A DNA stretch of 64,000 bases from Onthophagus taurus (GCF_036711975.1 NC_091972.1:11103001-11167000), one strand, 5' to 3'. Counted from the stretch's first letter, positions 12,101 to 24,632 are shown. The notes: a model not told the origin generated them from the letters alone. Translations and numbers: made by a program.

Positions 12101-15100
12101 AAAAGTTTGATAGGTGTTTAGGTTAAGTGCCACTTTCTTACGTGCATACTCCTACTAAGCAATGACAAACTTTGTTGTTACTAAAAATAGAAAGTTTAAA
12201 CTTAATCATTCCAAAATGTTCAAAAATTTGATTTTGCAATTTATAAGATTGTAGTCATTTCGGTTTAAACCCAAATTTGCATGGTTGCCATTCTATAATT
12301 TTCAAAAATGTGGCTTTTACAAATTTTTTTAAAATTTTGTAACTTTTTTTGGCGATTCACCTAAAAGGTCATAAACGTATCAATACATTATATTCTTTTG
12401 ACAAAACCTTTTTAATGTTAAGATAACAACTTTCATATTTTCTGAACGAAGAAGATTCGATTGAGATTTATTTTGATTGAAGAATTATTCTTTAGCTTTC
12501 GCTAAACTTTAGTTTAGCATTCTTCATTTTTCAAAAATATGATTTTCTATTTTCTGACAAGAAGAAGATTGGAGTACCTGAGTATCAATTTAGCACATGA
12601 ATTATTTTTCAGTTTTTATGAGCAAGACCAGGATGTTTTCAACATTTGTTCTGTATATTAATAAACTGAAATAGGCTACACTTAATAGGCCACATCCTAT
12701 ATCTTTATTTAATGTTTAAGTTTGTATCAAACAGGTTCGACAAGTTGATGCAATCAGCCCAAAATTTTCCAAATTTTGTTACCGAAGAAATTCCGTTTTT
12801 AACCCAACCCAACCGAACCCAACCAACCTCGATATCGATTGTAATATACTTAATATACTCTTTATATACTCATAAGAATGTTTTTTCCAAAAATTGTGAA
12901 TAATTCATGACTTTTTTATTTAATGTCAAAATGTAGACCGAAATTTAAAAAATCGTGTAAGGCTTTGTTAATGAAAATAAAGAAGTGATTTTAATCTCAA
13001 AGCTGGGATTTTTCTCAAAGGCGAAGTAGTTCTGAGCTTGCATTTGCCGTTCCAAAATTCCCCAGAAAAAATTCGTATTTTCAGTTTAGGGTTTAGCAAT
13101 TCTTTTCCAGCGTATATTATTTTCTATATTATATCTTAACGATTCCATTTAACATTTTAAAATTAAATCTTCAACACAAACTTATAAATAAAATATTTAT
13201 ATTTGTAGACAACACATTTTCATTAAGAATTTTTAATTAATTTACTCTTATAAGATAATCTCTTTACGAAAGAGATCGTAAAATCTGGATTTTCTCTAAA
13301 AACGAAGAAGAGTTTTAAAGTTAATTTAGAATTTATCTACCGATCTCATCATGATTTTAAACGATTTTTAATTTATCGTTAATAATCACCAAATTATTTT
13401 AAGAAATTTAAGAAAATCAATATGAGTTATAAATCAAAAATTGAAAATATAATGGATAAAGTAATGTAACAATTAATCACCAATTTATTACTTTGAAATT
13501 CATCATAACACATTTGCTATACTAAAATAGATAATGACTCAAAAATGAAAAGAAAGATTTGGACTAGAAAACATTCTGAATAAAGCAATAAAACTTAATC
13601 CCCAAACGATTGTAATCCATCGTTTATAATTACCAACTTATTTGATAAAAAATAGGATTATCCCAGATTTATCACTTTGTGCAAATTGGGTAGATCCACC
13701 AAAATAGGCCATTTAAAATTAATTTTTGTTAACCACGGAACTTATTTGTTAAAAAGAGATTGAAAAGGGTCGAATCTTTAAAGTGAGGGGTTATCAAAAT
13801 TAATTTTGAATTTATCTAACCACCCCAGCCCTTAAACAGTGAGCAGTATGGTGCACACTGGGAACATATTGTTTGCGATCCAAGTTCGTCGTTGTATCTC
13901 CCGGGCCGAGTTTCCCCGAGGGACTATGAATGATTAATTCTCCCGTTTGGATTCCAATTAAGGGATCCATGTCCAGATTCGCACCTGCTAACGATTTACG
14001 TCACGTAATATATTCGAGTAATTTTGATCAATTGACTGTAACAAACCTAAAATGATATATATTTGTGTTTATTCCAAAACTTGACCAATAAAAGAATGTT
14101 ATGTTGTAAAAATAGAAGTTAAGCTTCAAATCAACTACCGGAAGTCGTTGAAGTTCTGTTCTTTGATCGAACTTCAATCCCCAGTGGCGCAATTGGTTAG
14201 CGCACGGTACTTATAAGGCAGTTGTCGTGAGCTATGCCGGGGTTGTGAGTTCGAACCTCACCTGGGGAACTTTAATTTTACACATCCTTACAAAAAATTA
14301 ATTATATTTAGTCAGTATGGAACGGGAGTTACAAAATTTTCTGTTAAGATTAAGAAGATGGAATACATTTTTTGAATCATCAAGTTCAAAAAACCATTGT
14401 TTAGGTTTAAATTTTAAGTCTCAATGAATTTAATCAATTACTAAGATTACAGGTTAAATAAGTCAGATAACGTAATATTATCGCGCCACGAGGATTATTA
14501 ATTTATTAAACTCATAAATCTTCCACGTCTGGACAGATTATAATTGTGAAACGATATCTAAAATTGTATAGGTGTTCCCCAAAACAGTATATTTATTCAA
14601 ATATATACAAAAAAAATTAAACATGAAAAAAAGAAATAATCCTTTCAATAATCTTTTGTTCCATTCATGACAAAGACTTGAGAGGTGCAACGAAGAGAAA
14701 ACTTGGAGATCTCCACGCTAAACATTACTTCCGTCTCAGTGGATCTATTTTAAAGTACAACAAACGAGCTTTTTGCCTCTCTACTTTTTCATTTATTCAT
14801 TCTTTGGACCCCTCGTTTTGTTTTAAAGATTACCTTTTAATATTTTTTCTGTAAGCCATCGATTTTGAAACAAAAATTAATTAATAATTGAAAGCCTTTA
14901 TTTTGATATCTACATCCACTTGTTAGATTACCCTATTCTTACTTGTAAACTTAAATGTCCAACAAAGACTCAGAAAATCAATACTTCTTGGCGCGATTCC
15001 AAAGGAGCGAAATCGCGCCAAAAACACCAACTCAAAAACGACTTTTTTAAAGAAATTTTTGCAAACTGCTAGAGGATAACGACTAAAACTAAGAAACAGC

Positions 15101-15166
15101 TTTCTCACCTGTATACTTGGAGTTGGCAATAGCCGCGTTCAGCTTGTAGTTGGAGGTGTTAGGCAT
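6189..15166 (-). CDS. Gad1: glutamate decarboxylase, first two coding exons (partial)
   Basis: Pyridoxal-phosphate enzyme that makes GABA from glutamate in neurons. Exon 1 is 15109-15166 (19 codons plus one base, starting MPNTSNYKLNAAIANSKYT, donor GTGAGA). Exon 2 is 6189-6419 (donor GTAAGA); its first bases complete the split codon to give DLLPYKDG, and it contains VDILLDFVKATNDRKEK, DFHHPEEM and CATTLKYQVKTG. These are hallmarks of the N-terminal part of insect Gad1. The residue expected next, the start of HP-x-F-F-N-Q, is not found to the left, so exon 3 onward, including the PLP lysine region, lies outside the window. The 8.7-kb intron 1 carries retrotransposon debris and a tRNA-Ile gene on the other strand. 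The exons have no disabling change. The identity of exon 2 is very secure; exon 1 is supported by phase and by a Y-K-L motif at the expected place. Confidence 0.9.
6748..8530 (+). mobile_element. Jockey-type non-LTR retrotransposon remnant, interrupted by a younger insertion
   Basis: Plus strand, in Gad1 intron 1. The end of ORF1 near 6750-6830 is followed by an endonuclease start (LRILSWNTDRVLQYQDEL near 6873). After the nested insertion at 7532-7964, the C-terminal tail resumes with RFLNKVLRNIIVAPC-like sequence near 8260-8300 and a block around VIQLLDNAELQKR near 8420. Numerous stops and frameshifts are present, and most of the reverse transcriptase domain is deleted. Confidence 0.7.
7532..7964 (+). 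mobile_element. 5'-truncated R1/Jockey-class insertion with target-site duplication
   Basis: This 433-bp element is bounded by the direct repeat AGCTAACCAGAA at 7520-7531 and 7965-7976 (13 bp if the preceding T is counted). It ends in a CATA microsatellite tail at about 7945-7964. It encodes the C-terminal end of a retrotransposon polyprotein (open at 7578-7820) with ALRTATGLLTGHC and the zinc-knuckle-like pattern C-R-A-C-x8-H-I-L-C-D-C-P. Its 3' untranslated sequence (GGGGCCTAAGTG) is shared with the minus-strand copy at 50983-51876. Insertion is inside an older Jockey relic. Confidence 0.85.
8531..10290. other. Gad1 intron 1 sequence without a gene
   Basis: AT-rich with GC-richer islands at 8810-9000, 9080-9560 and 9650-10080. 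The frame open at 9073-9429 has no recognisable domain or codon pattern and I do not regard it as a gene. The islands have no transposon signature and could be enhancer sequence. Only a comparison with related genomes can tell. Confidence 0.3.
10300..12060 (+). mobile_element. non-LTR retrotransposon remnant with endonuclease, RT and tail
   Basis: Plus-strand relic in Gad1 intron 1. An endonuclease start (HKIDICVISKIKKKDQG, near 10435) is followed by the reverse-transcriptase motif TGILQGDSLSPLLFN near 11330-11370. The catalytic block IKIVCYADDSVVLADAKDD (YADD, about 11440-11500) follows, then ISINKTKTMMIARE. A tail near 11870-11970 resembles VVQ-x-VRARRRGWN. Stops and frameshifts occur throughout. 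It belongs to the same broad type as the remnant in lipin intron 1. Confidence 0.78.
12061..14170. other. AT-rich intron sequence, nothing recognised
   Basis: Part of Gad1 intron 1. Several similar AT-rich segments with repeated TTTTCAAAAAT and GAAGAAGATT words suggest old decayed repeats, but no frame, TIR or array could be supported. A GC-richer block at 13850-14000 precedes the tRNA-Ile gene. Confidence 0.3.
14178..14269 (+). tRNA. tRNA-Ile (anticodon TAT) with an 18-nt intron
   Basis: Acceptor stem TCCCCAG (14178-14184) pairs with CTGGGGA (14262-14268), with discriminator A at 14269. The D-arm is GCGCAATTGGTTAGCGC and the T-arm GTGAGTTCGAACCTCAC. The anticodon stem is CGGTA/TGCCG, with T-A-T at 14212-14214 and A37 at 14215. 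An intron occupies 14216-14233, one base after the anticodon, the standard place for eukaryotic tRNA introns. Introns in tRNA-Ile(UAU) are conserved in animals. A short T run follows at 14276-14279. The gene lies inside Gad1 intron 1 on the opposite strand. Confidence 0.95.
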
Positions 15167-15480
15167 GGTGAAGCTTCTTGTGGATGCTGTGCAACGTCTA
15201 AAAGTTGGACCCGGCGGTGGTCGCAGAGGTCATAGTAGGTGACCCAATTTAAATGTGCGCCCGCGCATTTGCGTCACGTTACCAAAAGGGCTGTCGGACG
15301 CCCCCAAATGGAGGTGTGGCTAAAATGGTGGAGGCGCCGGTTACCAAACCCCCCAACTCGGAGGAATATAGATTTTTCCCGTTAGCATCGCAGATGAAAC
15401 TGGTAGCCTCGTGACGGAATTTTCGACTCCTCAATAAAGGGAATGCCGAGGGAAGCAAAGTTTTAACCAGGAACGACAAA
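15167..15480 (-). promoter_or_regulatory. putative Gad1 5' leader and promoter region
   Basis: Immediately upstream of the Gad1 start codon on the minus strand and much richer in C+G than surrounding DNA. A frame open at 15279-15479 has no recognisable domain. No clear TATA box was found, so the transcription start is not placed. Confidence 0.35.
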
Positions 15481-16380
15481 CTTTTTACATTTTATGTAGT
15501 TTTGATGGAAAAAGGGTTTCTTTTAGGGAGAAAGAAGCTTTCCAAATGTAGTGAGAGTTGAGTTTTTTATCTGTTGGGTTATTCAGTATTTTAAAATGAT
15601 ATTTTATATTTAATTTTGTAGACAAAGCAAGGAATTTTTCATTTTATAAAATAACATTTTTACGATAAATAAAAAGTTTTCAAACAAACTCATGCCTATT
15701 TCTGACTAAAGTAGTAAAAACACCTAAAGGCGTTCAAAATGCACACAAAGTAAATGAAATGTGTAGCAGCTTGTAGCACGCAATTTTAAAGTTGTAGATA
15801 GTTTTGCTCAAATACGCCCACGTTCGTCTTAAACAGCAATGTTCTGTCATTGCATTTTATAACATTTGTTGCTCCAACACACGGAATAAAACCAGTTCAT
15901 TACATATTATTTTTAAAATTATCATAAATTGCTGATCCAGTAAACTTCTTAAAATTAACTTCTCTATTAGGAATCTAACTTAATTAACGTAGACAAAGAA
16001 TTGTAGCGTTGCTATATCGATCAACTCCTCAAGTTGGTTCATGAAATAATTATATTTTACTCTTATCTTACACTCCACATCATTTTAGAAATCATATGGG
16101 TTGTCTGATATAGTGTTCCAAGGTATCTATGAAAAAGTAATGAATTTTAGTAACAAAATTTTTTTGCCAATTCCAGTCATACTTTTATTACATCTGCATT
16201 TATACGAGAATCATCATTATCATTAGGTTCTGTTTGACTAGGAGTTTCAAGAGCAACTTATAGCATATTCTAGTAAACTCAATGAAATTTTGCAGAAAAG
16301 CGTCAGCTAGCATGAAATGCGCAGGAGATCAACTAACTGCAAACTGCAGTCAATTTAATTCATCTGCCAAATACGTTAAT
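15481..16380. other. intergenic AT-rich DNA, nothing recognised
   Basis: No coding frame, RNA gene or repeat structure could be supported here. Confidence 0.3.
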
Positions 16381-16399
16381 TGTAAAAAAGAACACCCAA

Positions 16400-17560
16400 C
16401 TAGCTAACGCTCAGACCAAGAAAGTAGTAAAACCTGCGATATTTTATGCCCAGAACGTGCAACAGAAATCAGCAAAGGTAGCACTTCCTTGTCCCATTGA
16501 CATCCTAAAACCCGATTTGGAAGTCTTCTTGAATGCTTAGTGCATAGATGTGCTTCATTTCTGAGACACACATGCCAAGTCAATCCTACTTTAAAATAAG
16601 CGGTTATAAAAGATATCACACCACTCACCGGAACAACCAAGTCAAGGATGGTGTAATCGTTATAAAAGCAAAAAGCTAACAGTAAAGGGAAGTGTTGATA
16701 GAATTTACTACTCTTCTGAGATATATAGGAGAAAAATTTATTGTACGGGTAAGAATTAGGTCTCTAGGTTAATGAAACTACCACTCAATAGAAAAGCTCT
16801 TCTTATTAGAAAGCTGTTCTGAATTTCTGGCTGAGATCTTTATTGCGAACCCAAGGCAAAACTTATCACAGGAGATATCCTAAAGCATCTATACAATAGA
16901 AGGTATAGTCATGCTGACCTATCTCATCAACATTAATAGTTTTTAGATTAAAAGATATACCGGCATGTTGGAAAGTTGCAGAAGTTATCATATTGTAAAA
17001 GCCAGGGGAATAACATAACGATGTTAAATTTTATAGCCCAATTACCAATAGTTCCAAAAATCTTCGGAAAACTACTGCACAAAAGGCCGAGGTTAATAAT
17101 AGAAACTAATAACCTAATCCCAAATTACCAATTTTGGAATCAGGCAAAAGCACTCAACAATACACCATATGCATAAAATAACGCATGCCATTGAATGGAG
17201 CTTCAAATAAAAAAAAGTCTGTTCGGCTCCTCTGACAGAGTTTGACACGAAGGCTAGATACAAAAAGATGAATACTTGGACTTAAAAGAGATAAAATGGG
17301 AGTGTTTCAAAGTAGTGTATTGGTTCCTACCCTACATCTGCTACATAGAAGTGACATACCAGAGTTAGAGTAAACTACGTTTGCAGATGATACAGTATAA
17401 CTTGCAGTGAGGAAAGATCAGAACTTATTTAGGGAACTATGGAGGATAAAGTTGAACGAACTGAAATCCGTACATTCATTTTCAATTGCAAAGAAACCCA
17501 CCAAATGGCACCTTCTACCTTTTTGACGTGTGCAGGTATTGCTATCTTCACAGAACGAGA
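16400..17560 (+). mobile_element. Jockey-type retrotransposon remnant (RT domain)
   Basis: A plus-strand frame-shifted translation includes an early block IDILKPDLEVFLNA (about 16500), then FIAQLPIVPKIFGKLLHKR (about 17030-17090), NLIPNYQFWNQAKALNNT, a W-F-L-P-Y-I-C-Y block and an F-A-D-D-T relic near 17380. KLNELKSVHSFS follows near 17450-17480. These match, in order, the Jockey RT motifs R-P-I-S/x-L-S-K-x-F-E-K, I-P-x-x-Q-F-G-F, S-Y-L, F-A-D-D-T and L-N-x-x-K-S. It is heavily mutated. Confidence 0.78.
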
Positions 17561-17908
17561 TTTTTCTTGTAAATGACTTTGAAAGTATGCTTCATCCAAA
17601 ATTATAATAAAATTATACACTGTTGCCATATACTTTATTTTGCAGGTACTTACCACTTAATTTTTTGCCAATGAACAAATTTTATTACAATAACAGTTAC
17701 TTACCAAGTATCTTTGAAGTTGTGGAATTTTAATAAGCAGCTTTTCTAGTTTTAAAAATGTATTTTTTTATTAAAACCAACTAGTTCTATCTACAATGTT
17801 AGACTTGTAAATAGTGCAGGGTCAATTGTTGATTTCTCCTAAACCGAAAGTCGAGTAATGAAGCTTAGAGTACGATTACTTTTCTAAACTCAAAAAGTAG
17901 GGAACTAA

Positions 17909-18810
17909 TGCCCGGTTGCACCGTTTACATAGTTGAGCATAACTTAGTTAAGCAGTTCTTATAGTTAAGAAGAACTTAAATTTTATGTCTATTGCACCGA
18001 CACAACATATACAATGCTCAACTAAGTAACGTTTAAGTATCGGTTATTTGGCAACAACGCCATAAAATTTAGTTATTTTTATAAATTTTAGTAATTTTTT
18101 AGGGTTTTTCGTGTTGTCAAGTTAATGTCAGTTGAAAACTAGATAGGTTAAGTAATGAAAAATAGTTTTTATAATAAATTGTTTTATAAATCATTAAAGT
18201 AGTTATTTATTAAATTATCTCTTAAATAATGTATCCCATTATTGCCGATATTATTCATCTCCACACGGCCAGCCTCAATTTGAACATTTAAATCTGCTTC
18301 ATTAATGTCATCTGGAAAAAGAGCAACATTTTCTTCGGCCATAACTGTTCTGGTAATATTTTGTAGAACTGCCGTTGCTACAATAACCTCCATCACAGTG
18401 GAAATTTTCAAACGTAGGCCATATGCAAGGACAGGAAATCGACGTTTCCAATTTCCAAAGAACCGTTCCACTGTATTTCGGGTTCTTATATGAGCTTCAT
18501 TATACAGTTCTTCTGGTCTTGTTCTACACTCTGCCAATGGAGTTAGAAAATACTCTCGCAGAGGATATCCGCTGTCGCCTAAAAGAACCTTATCATTAAT
18601 CATTTGTAATCAAATAATAATATGTACTATTTTAGTTTTCAGAAAAAGACTTTTATAGTTGACCAATACGAGAAATTATATATTTTATTTCGAAACCTCT
18701 TATTAGCGATTTCTGCACTGTACATTTGTCCTTCCTGAAGGTTATTTCTTCTTCTGCAGCTAATCTCTCTGACAATAAGCTTCTATGAGTTTCTTTAGCC
18801 TCATCGCTCA
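17909..18810 (-). mobile_element. PIF/Harbinger element remnant with HARBI1-like transposase
   Basis: The minus-strand frame at 18184-18603 encodes 139 residues of a HARBI1-like DDE transposase: LLGDSGYPLREYFLTPL (second-D region), then EAHIRTRNTVERFFGNWKRR with the final E and F-G-x-x-K-R-R-F pattern, then a C-terminal MEVIVATAVLQNI helix. A first part in another frame continues upstream at 18610-18800 (MSDEAKETHRSLLSER). The downstream end near 17909 carries TGCCCGGTTGCACCG, like a Harbinger terminal repeat, plus a subterminal inverted pair GTTGAGCAT/ATGCTCAAC. The opposite terminal repeat is not seen, so it is truncated and inactive. Confidence 0.8.
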
Positions 18811-21400
18811 TGGTGGCTCAGCGTGGGCAATGTGACGTAAGTCCGCTTCGTGGCAAAACTCAAATCACGATCTTCCAATTATTAATTTCCATAATCCGTC
18901 ATTTAATTGCAAAAAAGTCATCAATTTTTGTTCTAATTTCATCAAACCTTTTTATTCACAATAATTCTTGGATTAACCTACAAATTACGCAGTATTCTAA
19001 TTTAAATTTATATCATCAACATATCATTGTTAACCCAATATTTCATCCTATGTCAATTATATTTTCAATGGAAATCAATTTCGAACAATTTGGAAATTCA
19101 GAGCATGCACACATTTGCCAATTTACTGTGGTACATACGTATGCACATCAAATTTCCAATGGTGGAAATATCATTTTAACGGAATATTCAGTCGACGGGG
19201 TCTTAATTTATTTCCCCAAAAACGATTCGAAAGGGGGTTGGTAGTCGAGAACGCATGAGCGGTGACCTTTTCGAATGACGCCCAATAGAACCCGTGCTTT
19301 CTGATGATCAATATTCAAACCGGATCCGGGCAAACGGAAATGTGGCAAAAATTGTAGTTTTTTTTTTTGTTGACTTTTTCATCCACGTTGTCCGGAAGCC
19401 ACCCCATCCCCGCCACTCGTAAATTTTGTCCCCTCCGGACTAAAATCGTTGTGTAATTAGTTGTGATTTAGTTTTGTTCACTTTTTTGTTGTTGTATCGG
19501 ATTACCAAAACATAAATTGAATGCAAATTTGAGTTCTTTTTTTATTCGTGCAAAGGGAATGAGATAAGAAAATTATAAGATTATGAATTTTATCTTTTTG
19601 TTTTTGTTACTTATCATATTATTTTCATTAACGGGTCCCACTTTAAATCAAATCAACTAAAGTGGCAGATTTATCAAACAAATCTTTAATAATAGAAAAA
19701 GAATATAATCTTTTTATTAACTTGAAGAAATTCCAATAAATCAAAATCATTTTTAACCAACTCATGTTAAAATAAACGTATTTTTAGCTATAATCAATCT
19801 ATTTATAAGCTCCATACTAAATATAAACCATAACCATCAATCAATGTTTAAAAAATTAAGTATTCCCAGCATACTTAAATCAATCTTGAATTCGCAATAG
19901 ATTAAGTACTTAACCGTTTGATTAACATATTAAGATTTAGAATAATTTTCGGAATTTTTGAATCTACAATCTTATACGATGATAGAAGACCTCTGGTGTT
20001 GACGTTTCGGCGTTGTTTAGATCCATTAATATGCATGAAGTGGTGGTAACGCCGGATTTAATCCAACCACAATGCTCCTTGGGGCCCTTTATTGAAAGCA
20101 ATCGGCGTTTGGCACGCGCCAAACTAAAGCTTTCGAAGTCATTCTAAATCAATATTATTAAAGTCCAGTTTAAAAGCCAGTTGGAAAACATTTAAAATCG
20201 ATTTATTTCAACAGAATTTTCTATAAAATTTTTTTTATTTAATATTACTTAACAATATAATAAGACCAATACAATTAGTTGTTAAAATAATACAGCTAGT
20301 TATTTTTTTATAAGAAACCAGTGTTCGATCTTTTTTTTATAATTTACGGGTATACAGTTTACAATCCATATTTCTTGGGTACTTTTCATCATTAATAAAT
20401 TTCTTTTTGACGTCTTATACTAGATACTTTCAATTAGTTTTTCTAACATATATCTTTCCATAATCGTTGAATTTACAAAGAAGATGTAATTTTGTATGGC
20501 ATTGAGTGTTTTAATTCGCAACCGCCCGACCGGGGAATGTATCAAATGAAGATTTTTCACAAACGATTTTTGATGATTATTTTGATTGATTACAAAATGA
20601 AGTTTAGTTTTTCTTTTTTTTTTACTTGAAACTAAGGAGCTTGAAACTATGATCTTTTTTATTTTAAAATGTTTTTTTTGTTGTTTAGTTAGTTGAATGT
20701 ACGATACAAAATAGATCGTTACAGCCTCAGGTAGCTTTCAGTATATGAACCCCGGGCAGAAACTTCGAACCATATCGTATCTACCTATCTCTTTCCTGTA
20801 CCTGAACTATAATAGGGAGTGAACCAGCAAAAAGGCTACTAAAACATCGCTATCCGGTGTAGCATGTGGTGTAACTTTAGCTTATCAGCTTATCTTCATG
20901 ATTAATATTCCTAGAATATTAAAAAATATCGTATTATTTTTTAAGTTTTAATGTTTAATACAACGTATATTACTTTTCCAATTTAAACAACAAGTTTATA
21001 ATAACGAGAAATCTTTTCTTTTTAAATTACATGTCAAAGAATCAGTTATAGTATAAAATAATATAAGGAATTTGATTTTAGTCCCTTAAATCTTCCTCTA
21101 AGGCACGAATTGATTCAAAAGCCGTTTTCTATGTGTTGTACACGAAGGTGGTTTTTATTGAAGATTTAACTAATCTGAGGATAATTTTTTTTATGTCACA
21201 GGCTTTTCGTGTTAATTCTCAAGTTTGTTGTGTGTTGTATGTATTGTTGGAATATCAACACGAAGACTAGGCATTAAAGTTGCACAGCATCACAATGGTA
21301 TTATTAAAGCAAACATTAAAGAAAAGCAGCAAACTCTACACCGATAACAAGCATTTGATGTATATTTAAATGTTTTAAAAGTAAACCATAAATCATAAAA
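18811..21400. other. intergenic DNA with GC-richer islands
   Basis: The frame at 18810-19244 (144 codons) is low-complexity AT-rich sequence without a domain and is probably chance. Islands at 19100-19460 and 19980-20150 are richer in G+C and unique-looking, and could be conserved noncoding elements. The remainder is simple AT-rich DNA. Confidence 0.3.
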
Positions 21401-23050
21401 GCAGCATAAATCATATTTATGCTGCGTATCATTCTGATTCTTTATTTTATGTTAACATCAGAAGAAAAAATTGAATGGTTATCACAATTCATAGAAAATG
21501 AATCTATTGATAGTGATAAAATTAGTACATAATGAATTTGCATTGACATATCCGTGTTTTATGACCCAATTAGAAATAAAACAAATAGAATAAACACACC
21601 CTTCAGATCTAAAAGATAAACTCATCAATATCTTATCAATTCTATGGAAAACCTTACTAAAGGTTATTAGGGAGAAGTTTTTAGTAGGACTTTCGTTGCA
21701 GAATGTAACCGTTTGTGTTGGTATACGTGATGGCGAGGTGATTTTTACAGTTTTTTGCAAAACGTGCTACCATATCTTTTTGCATTCTTTTTGCGTCCTT
21801 TAGCATTTAACAGATTCCATATTAGAATTACATAGCGGAATAGCACATTGTAATGCTGCTCGGTTTCTTGATTATTTGAACCATATCCAAGTTCTGGATT
21901 AATATCAGCTTGAGAAAAAAACTAAAGGAATATTTGCCTTTATCTTCTGGTTTTATATTGTTTATTATTTCTATTTATATTTTACCGTTGTTGTTGTTGT
22001 TGTGCTCGAATCTGTCATAATTTATTGTGTAGCTTTCCTTACACAGTTGTAGCAGACTTTGCACTACTATCATATTTACTGTGTTTCTATAAAGTGTACT
22101 ATTTTTCACTATTCATTTCATACCTTTAAATCTTCAAAAATAAATTACATAAAAAAAAGTGTGAAAGTGCTAAACAATACACATATTCCAATAACAAATG
22201 CATTTAACTAGATATCAAGTATTATGTCATTTTTAATTTTCAAACGCTGAAACAGTAAACATTCTGCGCAAAATTCATCATATTGATTCTATAACGAAAA
22301 TCAGCAATATACAAGTGATACAAGTCCCATTGCACAACTGAGGTTGTAGCAAAAAGGCACAACCTCAGTTCAATTGAGTTTCATGGTCAACCTTACTTCG
22401 AACCTTTAGCGCATAGAAAATAAATTTTGAGTTAGAGAAAACTTGATTCATAGATATGTGCAAAATTTTCAATGATGTTATATTACATTTGGTTTCACTG
22501 TTATCTTCGTCCTCATGATTCTTGATCTACAATGATTAGAAATATTACACAAAATAGGAATTTTGATTAACGTAAGCGTTGGATTTAGTAAATCTACCGT
22601 TTTGATTAGAGACCAAGCGTTCTATAACGTTTTCTAAGATATTTTCATCGGTGGTGTATCCTACTGTTTGTAGAACATCATACTTTTCATTTTCTATAAC
22701 GATGTTTCAAAGTTTTCATAATGTCTTCAGAGTAAGATATTATTTTACCATTCCTCACTATGTTATAAATCTGATACTTTGTATCACCTGTAATCTAGAT
22801 AATGCCTCTTCAAAAACTTCTTTAACCATCTTACGCTACCTAACAAATCGTCCTTTTCCAAAACAGCAGCAAGTACCTTCATCAAAATCATTGTTGACAT
22901 AGCTATCTTTTTCTAAAAGTTTTTAAATAGTCGATAATGTGTTAGGGGGCTTTCCAAATAGTTATGCTATGTCGTTCTTTTCGCCCTTTTCTAACTCTAC
23001 AATTAATTTTAGTTTCTCACTCAGTGTTAAACAGTTTAAACGTCGTGCTG
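21400..23050 (-). mobile_element. pogo/Tigger-type transposase remnant
   Basis: At 22885-23045 the minus strand encodes CLTLSEKLKLIVELEKGEKN, a short D-I-A block, then GKPPNTLSTI and LLEKDSYVN. This is the N-terminal psq-type helix-turn-helix seen in pogo/Tigger/CENP-B proteins (L-x-x-K-L-x-x-I-x-x-x-E-x-G, then P-x-S-T-L-S-T-I-L-K). Further weak transposase-like translation continues to about 21480. Many stops are present. Confidence 0.65.
21986..22002 (+). repeat. (GTT)n microsatellite
   Basis: Five GTT-type trinucleotide units in a row inside the decayed pogo remnant. Confidence 0.8.
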
Positions 23051-23099
23051 ACACACTGAAAGCGTGTAATTTTATAATATAAATTTTAATATTTGGTTG

Positions 23100-23800
23100 A
23101 CATCCTTTGAAAATCACCTTATTTAATCTCATTGGCATAGACTCTGCAAGACTTTTTGTTTTATCCGAATGGATTTTCGTCCATTCTTACCTTAAAGCGT
23201 TTGTTAGGTTCTCTTTGATTCAAATAGTCCTTTGTTTGACCTTTCTCTCAAGGTGCTCTTGCAAATGATTTATAGAATTGAAATCTGGAGCCTGCGGTTA
23301 ATGATTCAAAGTTTTGAGGGTTCGATATAGTCAATCAAATAAAGCCTTCACCGTGTTTAATAGTGTTGGTAACAAACTTTTCATAGAAAAAAATTCAAAA
23401 AATTTCAAATTTATTCACATCAGCAAATAATATGTATTTTTTTCTTCGTACTCCATCATTGTTTAGTAGAGTGCCCTTCTTATGGAACTGATTTGCCTGA
23501 TGTTTTTAATATTTCGTTCCTATTTGAACTTCACTTGAGTGGGATTTGCCTTCACTTCGTGTCACCGTGTCTGTAAGCCGCTTCAATCACCTTACACGTT
23601 CTAAATCCTCTACAGTACTGACTTTTTCCCACGATTTTTCCACTCTCGCACAAATGTTTTCCATTTTTATTTAAAACTATTGCAAGTTTCAATGGAATTT
23701 GCTTTCCAATCATGAATCAAAATTGCGGTGCTTCCCCGAAATATAACACGATAACAGCAAAAACCGACGGTTACTTTTTTTGAGGCATAATAACTCGAGG
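23100..23800 (-). mobile_element. Tc1/mariner transposase remnant
   Basis: The minus strand encodes, across frameshifts, relics of the Tc1-like core: an IKHGEGFI block (compare K-H-G-G-G-S), a T-A-I-L-I-H-D-W block (compare L-Q-H/Q-D), and PQAPDFNSINHLQEHLE near 23245-23300, matching the C-terminal S-P-D-L-N-P-I-E-H-L-W motif. The terminal repeats could not be identified. Confidence 0.65.
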
Positions 23801-24632
23801 TGTTTTTATTTTAACATATATGTTGGTTTTTCGAATGGTAATTTCTTAGTTAAAGTCGCTTTTTACTTTTATCGCTCATTGCCATTAACAACATCAATTC
23901 GCTACACGTATCACGTTGGTAGGTTCGTACTTCAACAAGAACAGAATTGTATGAAAATTACAGCGGTAATTCCCCGAAATTCAAGATTTTAAATATGGAA
24001 ATTTAATAAAAAACATATTTGAGTATGGAAATAACTCGAGTTAAGGAAATTCTAGTTGGGACTTTTTAATGGATTTTTATCGTATTTAAAGTGTTAGACA
24101 ACATCTCAGCATCGAGTTTATACATAATGAATCTATTTATAATGTATAATAATCTCATTATAAAGAATAAGTTTTATAAAGACATTATTTATAAATATTT
24201 TAAGAATAATAAAATCATAAAAAAGTTTTACGCAATTAATTAATTCCTGAAAAATTGTGGGTAAACACAATTTGCGCGAATGGATTAATTAAATGGTTTC
24301 AACACACTACGCATATTATCATCATTTTAAAAACAAACAATTTAATAATTAAATTTCAATTAAAAACATTAATTAAAAAGTTACATCATTATTTCGAAAG
24401 TTTATATTTTTGTTGTGATGAATTGATAAAATCTAGTTTTTATGATAGCAATAAATGTGTTATAAAGATATAAACTATTTCTTTTTTTAATATTTGTTTT
24501 TATTTATAAAATTTGTTTATTAATAAATTATTTTATATTATTGTCTGAGTACTACGTGGAAAACTGACTAAATTGGTTAATATCCAAATTGTTAATTCAT
24601 TGTTTCCTTATTAATCATGGATACTGAAAATA

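Noticed and set aside
12805-12830. CCCAACC-type short repeat as a telomere-like tract
   Set aside because: Only a few imperfect units and not the insect TTAGG motif.
15279-15479. 66-codon minus-strand frame upstream of Gad1 exon 1
   Set aside because: No splice link in phase to Gad1 and no domain; treated as leader/promoter DNA.
18810-19244. 144-codon open frame
   Set aside because: AT-rich, no domain, and begins in the 5' remains of a Harbinger element; likely chance.
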